From positions 1 to 10,294 of the forward strand of contig JBCCFC010000397.1 in the NCBI GenBank assembly GCA_039029935.1: DNA of 10,294 nucleotides. The letters are read 5' to 3'. The notes under the pieces were generated by a model that ran no database searches, was not told the origin of the DNA, and worked only from the letters and a program-made list of their open reading frames with translations. Shown in pieces: positions 1-5,563 of the stretch (position 1 is its first letter; every line of letters begins with the position of its first letter). The position numbers were made by a program, and so were the translations under genes. Origin of the DNA: G039029935 sp039029935 (GTDB taxonomy: Bacteria; Chloroflexota; Anaerolineae; Caldilineales; Caldilineaceae).

Positions 1-280
1 ATGATTTTTGTGAAGGAGTATATATGCAACAAGCAACATTCGAGGTCAGTGTACCCAAATCAATTTTGAATTACAATCTATCGAGTATTGATATCCAGCA
101 TTATTTGAATGAGTGGGCTGTGTTACATTTGTTTACAGATGGACAAGTCTCGTCGGGTAAAGCTGCACAACTTCTCGGTATCACGCGCCTACAATTCTTA
201 GAATTGCTACGCCGAAGACGAATCAGCTATCTGGATTATACGCCAGAAGAGCTAGAGGAAGAGTTTGCAACGGTAAAACA
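1..280 (+). repeat. Duplicated segment, left copy (pairs with 3280-3559)
   Basis: Bases 1-280 match 3280-3559 at a constant offset of 3279 with seven substitutions (129, 134, 157, 173, 242, 269, 277), about 97.5% identity. The 23 bases upstream of the start codon are identical, so the duplication extends left beyond the window. After about 283 the similarity falls off but can be followed weakly to about 315. Five of the seven changes are silent; the two others are Gly to Asp (157) and Lys to Arg (277). Confidence 0.95.
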
Positions 281-407
281 ATTTCAGACGAGTGCTAAAA
301 AACAGCATCTCGCGCCACATACACGAGCAACAACCGAACAGTGGGCGATTGCTAAACAACACGCACAAGAAATGGATGAGGGCAATTATGTGACCCAAGA
401 GCAATAA
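24..407 (+). CDS. UPF0175-family antitoxin-like protein, copy 1
   Basis: This 127-residue protein belongs to the UPF0175 family, small DNA-binding proteins usually acting as antitoxins of PIN-domain (often DUF3368) toxins. The family core is residues 1-85: an N-terminal strand region (FEVSVPKSIL), a helical stretch, then a helix-turn-helix-like segment at about 46-66 (SSGKAAQLLGITRLQFLELL) followed by the basic RRRR and the acidic PEELEEE end. The ATG at 24 is preceded by GAAGGAG at a normal distance. The C-terminal 40 residues (about 88-127) are not part of the usual 80-90-residue core and differ from copy 2. The next ORF begins 46 bases after the stop and is another antitoxin-like ORF, not a toxin. 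A near-identical paralogue lies at 3303-3632. Family is clear; the partner is unknown. Confidence 0.88.
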   Translation: MQQATFEVSVPKSILNYNLSSIDIQHYLNEWAVLHLFTDGQVSSGKAAQLLGITRLQFLELLRRRRISYLDYTPEELEEEFATVKQFQTSAKKQHLAPHTRATTEQWAIAKQHAQEMDEGNYVTQEQ

Positions 408-453
408 ATGCCACTTTTAAACGAAATAATGTCAAATTTCTACACCAACGCTT

Positions 454-1044
454 GTGATTCCAATTGATGAACAAACAAGACAAAAATATGAATCAACCCC
501 TGCCGAACAGCAAGACCAAATACAAGCGGTCTTTCAGTGCCTGCTGCCCGGATTGCTCGATAGTTCGCCATACAAGTTAGCGGCCTTAATCGCAGACTTG
601 AGTGCAACGGCCAAGGTCAACGGCGTGACACCGGATATGCTCACCAAGATTTACCCCAAAGAGTACAAAAGAGATTATTCTGTCAAAATTATCGACACTG
701 ACCGAGGTCCAACGATTAGCGGGACCAAGACGACTGTTTATGATGTGATGGAGATGGCTGATAATGGCGCAGAATTCTTCTTTATCTGTTACAACCTTGA
801 TTTAATTCCTCCACAGGTAGAAATAGCACTTGAGTATATTGAAGAACACCGAGCGCGGCTAGAGCCAGAACTCAAGGAGATTCAGGAAACCTTGGCAGAA
901 CGTGAACGCTATTATCGCGCGCTTGCTGAAAAAAGAAAGCGGGAGTCACCACCCTTACCAATGACACCACTGCGCAAGGCAGTTTATGAGATTATTGATA
1001 AGAATCGCCGTGCCAGAGGTGAAACTGTACCAGATCGAAGGTAA
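454..1044 (+). CDS. Fused VapB-like/DUF433 antitoxin-like protein
   Basis: This 196-residue ORF appears to join two antitoxin types. Residues 1-66 (IPIDEQTRQKYES ... GVTPDMLTKI) follow the pattern of a short stand-alone antitoxin family common in Cyanobacteria and Chloroflexota. Residues 78-145 are a DUF433 domain with the core RGPTISGTKTTVYDVME, then PPQVEIALEYIEEHR. A charged, probably coiled-coil helix follows (137-165), then a basic tail. DUF433 proteins are generally linked to toxin-antitoxin loci. The only start is GTG at 454 with no visible ribosome site. An ATG at 428 is one base out of frame, so a frameshift may have removed the original start. The end is also suspicious: from about 1019 the next frame continues open. 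Domain calls are fairly secure; whether the gene is intact is doubtful. Confidence 0.7.
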   Translation: MIPIDEQTRQKYESTPAEQQDQIQAVFQCLLPGLLDSSPYKLAALIADLSATAKVNGVTPDMLTKIYPKEYKRDYSVKIIDTDRGPTISGTKTTVYDVMEMADNGAEFFFICYNLDLIPPQVEIALEYIEEHRARLEPELKEIQETLAERERYYRALAEKRKRESPPLPMTPLRKAVYEIIDKNRRARGETVPDRR

Positions 1045-1156
1045 TCTTGAACGATTATTGAAGGATGGTATTTACTGTGAAAAATGTGCGGAAAATCTGG
1101 CAGAAATCGTGATAGATATCGACAAACATCGCGGTATCACGCGTCTATTTCTCTAG
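1019..1156 (+). CDS. Small ORF, 45 residues, overlapping the DUF433 ORF end
   Basis: A GTG at 1019 inside the last codons of the DUF433 ORF opens a frame of 45 residues ending at TAG 1154-1156. The peptide begins VKLYQIEGNLERLLKD, has a CEKC pair near the middle and ends GITRLFL. No family is recognised. No ribosome site is evident, so it could be a translationally coupled small gene in the position where a toxin would be expected, or the true C-terminus of the DUF433 protein displaced by a one-base frameshift. Its stop overlaps, in the palindrome CTAG, the stop of the minus-strand ATPase relic. Expression is unproven. Confidence 0.35.
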   Translation: MKLYQIEGNLERLLKDGIYCEKCAENLAEIVIDIDKHRGITRLFL

Positions 1157-1212
1157 CAGCTATATGACAGTTTCCCATACAAATACCGCCGATACAAGTT
1201 ACAATGGCAGTT
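1153..1212 (-). pseudogene. C-terminal relic of a second AAA_35-type ATPase gene
   Basis: Read on the minus strand, this stretch gives NCHCNLYRRYLYGKLSYSC and a TAG stop, closely matching the end of the ATPase at 3629 (YRCRCDLYRRYLYGKLSSRR, TAA). The match is at a constant DNA offset of 2476 and the two stop codons align exactly. Conservation includes the C-x-C pair and LYRRYLYGKLS. Homology is lost beyond about 1212, where WD40-coding sequence of opposite polarity begins. This is the stump of a paralogous ATPase gene that once stood tail to tail with the genes after UPF0175 copy 1. Confidence 0.75.
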
Positions 1213-1375
1213 CAGATAATACGATACGTATATGGAATGCAGTGAGCGGTGAAAAACTCGCCCAACTCGATAGCCACACCTCTAATATTTGTTCGGTGGG
1301 GTTCAGTCCAGATGAGCAGCGTATCATCTCTGGCAGTGCAGATGGTACGGTAGAGCGTGGGCAGTGCCAGAGTAG
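1200..1375 (+). pseudogene. 3' end fragment of a WD40-repeat gene, with one-base deletion
   Basis: The plus strand encodes about one and a half WD40 repeats: SSDNTIRIWNAVSGEKLAQL, then HTSNICSVGFSPDEQRIISG and SADGTV. WD40 propellers need several repeats, so this is only a remnant of the C-terminal end. After GTV the frame breaks. Restoring a single base at about 1352 gives V-R-A-W-A-V-P-E and a TAG at 1373-1375, a typical WD40 protein ending (DGTVRVW-like). The uncorrected frame runs on to a TGA at 1383-1385. The fragment abuts the minus-strand ATPase relic at about 1200-1212, marking an old rearrangement junction. It has no plausible function. Confidence 0.75.
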
Positions 1376-1492
1376 TGAATCGTGAAGAATGAAACGTTAA
1401 TCGTAAGTAGTTTGGTATTTGTTGAACCCACTATCCACAATTGGAACGATATGCTCAAAATAGAAAATGTGTTTTCATAAGAACCCAACCAT

Positions 1493-1521
1493 TTGCGATG
1501 CCATGACGCACCATGTATAAT
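1493..1521 (+). promoter_or_regulatory. Sigma-70-like promoter upstream of the 36-codon ORF
   Basis: TTGCGA (1493-1498) and a consensus TATAAT (1516-1521) are separated by exactly 17 bases. A start near 1528 would give a leader of about 70 bases before the ribosome site at 1586-1593. Prediction from sequence only. Confidence 0.45.
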
Positions 1522-1596
1522 GATGAGGATGGCACACAATCTGTATGCACGATTTATAGTCACGATGTACAAATCCAATGGAAACAAGGAGGGATA

Positions 1597-1707
1597 ATGC
1601 TGATGAGCGAATTAAACACAATGGCTGTAGATCGACCCACGATACCACCAGCAATCAAGCCACCGTTCAAACAATATCGCTCTGTGGGGATTTCCCCTAT
1701 CAAGTGA
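1597..1707 (+). CDS. Small ORF of unknown function, 36 residues, strong ribosome site
   Basis: ATG at 1597 (or 1603) follows AAGGAGGG at 1586-1593, one of the strongest Shine-Dalgarno matches in the window. A consensus promoter pair lies about 75 bases upstream. The peptide (MLMSELNTMAVDRPTIPPAI ... ending ISPIK) is rich in Pro and Ile and has no signal peptide or recognised family. Spacing favours neither ATG clearly: 4 bases from GGAGG for 1597, 10 for 1603. It could be a real microprotein. More likely it is the intact 5' end of a gene truncated by the TGA at 1705, because the frame continues open for 33 codons after that stop. Confidence 0.35.
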   Translation: MLMSELNTMAVDRPTIPPAIKPPFKQYRSVGISPIK

Positions 1708-1772
1708 CCAATTTTGTGGCAACCAGCAGCAAAGATAGTCGCAAAGACAAGTGAACATGTGCAAGGTCGGTT

Positions 1773-1788
1773 GAGACCTTCGGGAGAT
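1773..1788. repeat. Partial copy of the GAGACCTTCGGG hairpin motif
   Basis: GAGACCTTCGGGAGAT here matches the left arm of the long hairpin at 8366-8461 (GAGACCTTCGGGGAGG) except for one extra G and the last bases. A short local stem, AAGGTC (1763-1768) with GACCTT (1775-1780), is also possible. This may be a fragment of the same dispersed element. Confidence 0.4.
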
Positions 1789-1862
1789 GCGCATGAGGGA
1801 GTTGATTAGGCATGTGGACTTAGTGCGCACACCCCAAAGGTCGGGTCATGTATACAACACAA

Positions 1863-2939
1863 TCATCCACGAGAATCGATTAACTCGTTTAACGTATTTG
1901 CATCGAAAATGCGGTCAAACCATTCGTCAAGCACATCTAGATCATCTAGCTGCTCAATCTCTTCGACCAATTCCGCGACTTTTGCATCATGCCCATCACC
2001 AAATTTTCGATGTATCATGCGGATGATATTTGTACGTTGCTTTTCGACTTTCCCCGTTTCGATGCCCTGCTCATGCGCCTTTTCCTGAGCAAGTTTGAAA
2101 TTTTGTTGAATGATGGGAACACTTTCAAATGCCTCTGGCACTTCCTTGAAGAATTCTTCAACATATCCCCATGTTTCAGGTTGAATCATTGGTCTCAATT
2201 CAAGTACCTCCATTAATTTATACCAAATTACACGATTATCAGTGGTTTGACCCACTGTCAAAATAAACCGCAAGTAGTAATACAGTTCTTGTTGTATGCA
2301 AAGCTCGATGAACGATTGTAGCTTCTTTCCGCGTGATAAACACAGTAACGGATAATTTTCAGGAATGATATCTAATTCATCTGGATGAATGATGCGAATC
2401 TGAGTCATATGTTCCGATAGATAGACACCAGGCGCATCTGTTTTGTGAAAATGAAAGATATGTTGCAATTCATCCAAAATTTTGGTTGGTCGCACCACGC
2501 AAATCAGCGTAATCGTTCGTTCATTTGGCAACAGTGCTGGAAGAGACTTCTTCTTTTCCTCCTCCTCGTCGTGGTCTTCCTCTAACTGTACTCCATTAAA
2601 GTCTTCTTCGTCAAGAATATCTTCCTCGTCATCCTCTACTGCACTTGATAACCGCTCGGCCGCCCAGCTACGTGACATAATCCGAGAAAAATTTCTGATA
2701 CGCAAGCGATCATTGGGGCCTTTCAACTCAATGATATTGATTGCCCGAAAATATGAGAAACAAGTATCAGCTAAGTTAACCAAATCTTCCTCTTGACACT
2801 CCGCTACAAGGTCAATTGTACGCACACTCAAAAAAGTTTCAAGCTCGGTTTCAACACGTAATCCCAATGCTTGTAGTGTATCCCGAAAGAACGCTTTTAC
2901 ATTTTGATCAAATGGTTGGATAGTGATTGGTTCAGACAT
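1863..2939 (-). CDS. PD-(D/E)XK nuclease-like protein of the Rpn/YhgA-like group
   Basis: The 358-residue product looks like the putative transposase/recombination-promoting nuclease relatives common in Cyanobacteria and Chloroflexota. The N-terminal part carries a PD-(D/E)XK-type signature: Asp43 in TIDLVAE and the Glu71-x-Lys73 of NIIELKG. A very acidic linker follows (about 101-129, EDDEEDILDEEDF ... DEEEE) and a basic KKK. The C-terminus (about 287-355) has the EQGIETGK ... RKFG ... VLDEWFDRIFDANTL pattern typical of the helical tail of these proteins. The frame is open to a TTG at 3140, but that extension crosses an antitoxin remnant in another frame, so ATG 2939 (MSEPITIQPF) is chosen. 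No Shine-Dalgarno precedes it; a promoter placed to give a nearly leaderless transcript does. DNA cleavage is inferred from family, not shown. Confidence 0.68.
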   Translation of the reverse strand: MSEPITIQPFDQNVKAFFRDTLQALGLRVETELETFLSVRTIDLVAECQEEDLVNLADTCFSYFRAINIIELKGPNDRLRIRNFSRIMSRSWAAERLSSAVEDDEEDILDEEDFNGVQLEEDHDEEEEKKKSLPALLPNERTITLICVVRPTKILDELQHIFHFHKTDAPGVYLSEHMTQIRIIHPDELDIIPENYPLLCLSRGKKLQSFIELCIQQELYYYLRFILTVGQTTDNRVIWYKLMEVLELRPMIQPETWGYVEEFFKEVPEAFESVPIIQQNFKLAQEKAHEQGIETGKVEKQRTNIIRMIHRKFGDGHDAKVAELVEEIEQLDDLDVLDEWFDRIFDANTLNELIDSRG

Positions 2940-2945
2940 ATGTTC

Positions 2946-2974
2946 AGTATAATCCAAATTCAACTTGGATACAA
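2946..2974 (-). promoter_or_regulatory. Promoter for the nuclease-like gene, probably leaderless transcript
   Basis: On the minus strand TTGTAT (2974-2969) and TATACT (2951-2946) are 17 bases apart. Only six bases lie between TATACT and the ATG at 2939, so transcription would begin at or within a base or two of the start codon. This agrees with the absence of a ribosome site upstream of that ATG and supports the shorter start. Confidence 0.5.
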
Positions 2975-3019
2975 TTGCGGTTTGGTATAAAAAGGTCAGA
3001 GAGATGCCCATCAGCACTT

Positions 3020-3073
3020 CTAATGGGTGTAAAGTGTCTCTGGCATAGATAAGGTTAATGTACGAACTGACAT
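3020..3073 (-). pseudogene. Truncated N-terminus of a VapB-like antitoxin gene
   Basis: A strong GAGGAGG (minus strand, 3087-3081) stands seven bases before ATG 3073, which opens a 17-residue frame, MSVRTLTLSMPETLYTH, closed by TAG at 3022-3020. The peptide reads like the start of the small antitoxins beginning MxxRTLTLxxPETLYxxL, normally about 70-80 residues long. The rest is missing. A 17-residue leader peptide is an alternative reading. The remainder of the 2940-3302 spacer has only the nuclease promoter and the left edge of the duplication. Confidence 0.5.
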
Positions 3074-3279
3074 TGGTTATCCTCCTCACTTTGATATCAT
3101 AATTGGTCTTGATTGTATCAAAGTAGGGCAGTATCAACAACTCAAGCTTGTATAAACAGTTAATAGTGACCGTTTAGATGAATCTGTGCAGTCTTTTGCA
3201 GATGTTTGTGGGTGTGGTTTGCTTAACGTATGTCTGCTGGTGAGGGTATGATGATGTTATGATGGTTTTGGTTTGGTGA

Positions 3280-3559
3280 ATGATTTTTGTGAAGGAGTAT
3301 ATATGCAACAAGCAACATTCGAGGTCAGTGTACCCAAATCAATTTTGAATTACAATCTATCGAGTATTGATATCCAGCATTATTTGAATGAGTGGGCTGT
3401 GTTACATCTGTTCACAGATGGACAAGTCTCGTCGGATAAAGCTGCACAACTCCTCGGTATCACGCGCCTACAATTCTTAGAATTGCTACGCCGAAGACGA
3501 ATCAGCTATCTGGATTATACCCCAGAAGAGCTAGAGGAAGAGTTTGCGACGGTAAGACA
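3280..3559 (+). repeat. Duplicated segment, right copy (pairs with 1-280)
   Basis: This is the right member of the 280-bp duplication described for 1-280. It covers the ribosome site and first 85 codons of the antitoxin gene. Upstream of 3280 no comparison is possible because the left copy begins at the window edge. Confidence 0.95.
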
Positions 3560-3632
3560 GTTCAAGATGCGTAGTGAAAAACAACAGCATCCTGATAACC
3601 ATCAAATGACAAAAAAAATCCATTTTCTTTAA
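3303..3632 (+). CDS. UPF0175-family antitoxin-like protein, copy 2
   Basis: This 109-residue paralogue of the protein at 24-407 shares its first 85 residues except for two substitutions (Gly45Asp, Lys85Arg), including the helix-turn-helix-like segment SSDKAAQLLGITRLQFLELL. The ATG at 3303 follows GAAGGAG at the same spacing as in copy 1; an in-frame TTG at 3273 is rejected. The tail differs (FKMRSEKQQHPDNHQ ...) and is 18 residues shorter. The TAA at 3630-3632 overlaps the TAA (3631-3629) of the convergent ATPase gene in the palindrome TTAA. No toxin gene follows. With two near-identical regulators, each could bind the same operator and cross-regulate; that is inference. Confidence 0.87.
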   Translation: MQQATFEVSVPKSILNYNLSSIDIQHYLNEWAVLHLFTDGQVSSDKAAQLLGITRLQFLELLRRRRISYLDYTPEELEEEFATVRQFKMRSEKQQHPDNHQMTKKIHFL

Positions 3633-4993
3633 CGACGAGATGACAACTTCCCGTATAAATACCGTCGATACAGATCACAACGACACCGATATCCGGCCTC
3701 ATTTTCTTCAAGTATGCCCGCTTTCTGCAACCGCAACAGAGCCAATGTCTCTGCTCCATCCTCTTTCCGCAACCGCTTCTGTACCGCATGAAAAAACGCC
3801 AACGGTGTAAATTTCGGCCCAATTCCCACAATCGGGTTGAGTGCATCAACCAAGGCGGGCTGTTGCTGAATCGCCCAATAGATGCGTTTGAGGTGGTCGT
3901 TGAAAGGGCCGTTATCGTTGGTCGCATCGGCCAGCAATGTGTCCCATGTGACCTGCTAGTTGACCAGCGCATAGAAGGCCATGCGCACCAAGTAGGGCTG
4001 TCCACCGACCAAGTTCCCCAGTTCGATGATTTGTGCAGCGGTCAGCGGATTGCCATGCCGATAGTTGAGCTCAAGCAGGTGACGTTCATCAAAGTCTCGC
4101 AAGGTCAGCGTCAAGCCTACGTTGAAGGGCGATTGATGGATGTCATCAATGAGCAGGTAGGGCTCCGTGGAGATGACAAGGATCGTACTGAGTTTTTCCC
4201 AAAGCGCACGGGTAGTGGGGATGGGCGAGACACGTTTGCCGTGCCATGAACGCACAAGGCTGAAAAACTCCTGTGAGAAGGGGCGGCTGAGGATGCTGTC
4301 GGCCTCGTCAATCGCCAGCACAATGGGACCCGCAATGACTGGTAATACATATGTTTCGAGGAAGAGATTAAACGTCTGCTTTGCACCCAACGGCGTATCG
4401 GGGTCAGTGGCGGCTGCTTGCTGATCCAGCCCCAATTGCAGACAGATCGTCATCACCAATGCATGGAGCAGTGTATGTAGCGAGTGGCGTTGACCATCAT
4501 CCAGCGTCTGAAAATCGATCAGGAGACAGGTGGCGTTGTGCTGCAGCGCATGGTCCAGCCCACGCACCAGCAGCGATGTCTTGCCTGTCTGCCGTGAACC
4601 GCGAATGGTGGTGGTGCTGCCGTTCGCCAGCCTGACCGCGCTCAACTGGTCACGCAGTTGTTGGTCTGGTTGCCGCTTGATGTAGAATGGGTCTTGGGTG
4701 CGCATCGGCCCCTGTGGCGCTTGCAGTGAGATGATGTCAACCGATTCCTGCGGGCGTGGCAAGGTAGACTGGGTGTCAGGAGGATGGTTGACATCCAGAT
4801 TGAGTGCCTTCATCTCCGCTTCAATCTGCGCAAGGGCTGCGGCTTCAGCCTGAATTTGGTTGAAGAGATGAAGCGGTTTCTCGCCTTCGGCATAGTTGGC
4901 GATTTGCCCTTGCAAAAAGCGATGGTTTTCGTTGTGCCGATTCCGTTGGTCGTATAGTGACTGATGGTCGGATGGCCGATTGATGGTTGACAT
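3629..4993 (-). pseudogene. AAA_35-type P-loop ATPase gene interrupted by one in-frame TAG
   Basis: One frame of 455 codons runs from ATG 4993 to TAA 3631-3629, broken only by a TAG at 3958-3956. Residues 15-63 form a helical, charged N-terminal region. Walker A is GSRQTGKTS (132-140), Walker B is IVLAIDEAD (224-232) and a sensor-like STEPYLL follows (275-281). The sequence fits the AAA-like domain found alone or fused to WD40 or TIR modules in Cyanobacteria and Chloroflexota. The stop follows YALVN and is followed by QVTWDTLLADATN; the downstream 109 codons carry the conserved C-terminal helical part ending CDLYRRYLYGKL. A C-to-T change at a CAG codon would explain it. The truncated 345-residue protein keeps the ATPase core and might still be made. 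No ribosome site precedes the ATG, and the divergent kinase starts only 18 bases away. Confidence 0.78.
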
Positions 4994-5011
4994 TGGATAT
5001 ATAGATAGCGT

Positions 5012-5545
5012 ATGAAATTAATTATTATTTACGGCTCAGAGGCGACGGGCAAACTGACCATTGCCAAAGAGCTTGCACAACAAACAGGCTTTCGCTTGTT
5101 TCATAATCACGTCAGCATTGACGTTGCAAAAGTGTTGTTTGACTTTGGCGACACAGGCTTTAGCGAGTTGGTCTGGGACACACGGACACTCGTCTTTGAG
5201 TATGCGGCCAAGCAGGATATCCCAGGGCTTATTTTCACGTGGGCCTACTCTCATCCCCATTTTCAACCGTATCTGGACCGCGTCACGGACATTATGAATA
5301 GGCATGATGCGGAAATCCATTTTGTCTATGTGACCTGCGCCATTGAGGAGCTACAGAAACGGGTTGTCCAAGCGGATCGTGGCGAAGTCGGCAAAATCAA
5401 TACGGTCGCCGCGCTTGAACGACAGCGACAGATGAAGAACCATCAGGTCATTCCGGATACGGATTCGTTAGAAATTGATAACACACATCTATCGCCACAA
5501 GCGGTTGCATCTAAAATTATTGAGCATTTCGGATTAGATGTATAG
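5012..5545 (+). CDS. Small P-loop kinase-like protein (AAA/shikimate-kinase-like fold)
   Basis: The 177-residue protein is a single-domain P-loop phosphotransferase-like NTPase. The P-loop GSEATGKLT is at residues 8-16, immediately after the first strand (KLIIIY), as in nucleoside and shikimate kinase relatives. Leu follows the P-loop Lys in place of Ser/Thr, but the Thr one residue on is the usual state in this subgroup (GKMT-like). RLFHNH (27-32) is another hallmark of the subgroup. FVYVTC and the Arg-rich region at 115-137 fit the core strand and lid. The substrate is unknown. The start is fixed by the P-loop position, although no strong ribosome site is seen. It is divergent from the ATPase gene with an 18-base gap, so its promoter must lie inside that gene. 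It converges on the lyase gene. Confidence 0.8.
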   Translation: MKLIIIYGSEATGKLTIAKELAQQTGFRLFHNHVSIDVAKVLFDFGDTGFSELVWDTRTLVFEYAAKQDIPGLIFTWAYSHPHFQPYLDRVTDIMNRHDAEIHFVYVTCAIEELQKRVVQADRGEVGKINTVAALERQRQMKNHQVIPDTDSLEIDNTHLSPQAVASKIIEHFGLDV

Positions 5546-5559
5546 GTTGACAGCCTATA
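5541..5559. terminator. Weak hairpin between convergent genes
   Basis: TATAGG (5541-5546) and CCTATA (5554-5559) form a perfect six-base stem around a seven-base loop, spanning the kinase stop codon in the 18-base gap before the lyase stop. It is AT-rich and has no T-run on either side, so a terminator role is only possible. Confidence 0.25.
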
Positions 5560-5563
5560 GTAC

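Larger units (their letters stand above)
1376..1862. other. Gene-poor spacer with one promoter-linked small ORF
   Basis: Between the WD40 relic and the nuclease gene there is no ORF of recognised family. The region holds a promoter-like pair at 1493-1521, a 36-codon ORF with a strong ribosome site at 1597-1707, and at 1773-1788 a partial copy of the hairpin motif found at 8366-8461. If the TGA at 1705-1707 is read through, the frame stays open for a further 33 codons to about 1809, so the small ORF may be the front of a decayed gene. Confidence 0.5.

Noticed and set aside
1133..1147. GGTATCACGCGTCTA, 14 of 15 bases like the UPF0175 gene at 177-191 (both reading GITRL)
   Set aside because: The similarity stops at once on both sides; a third UPF0175 fragment cannot be supported from this alone.
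2482..2796. Serine-rich plus-strand ORF
   Set aside because: It is the antisense shadow of the acidic tract in the nuclease-like gene.
2940..3140. Longer N-terminus of the nuclease-like protein from TTG 3140
   Set aside because: No ribosome site at the TTG; the extension lies across an antitoxin remnant in another frame, and the promoter at 2946-2974 lies inside it.
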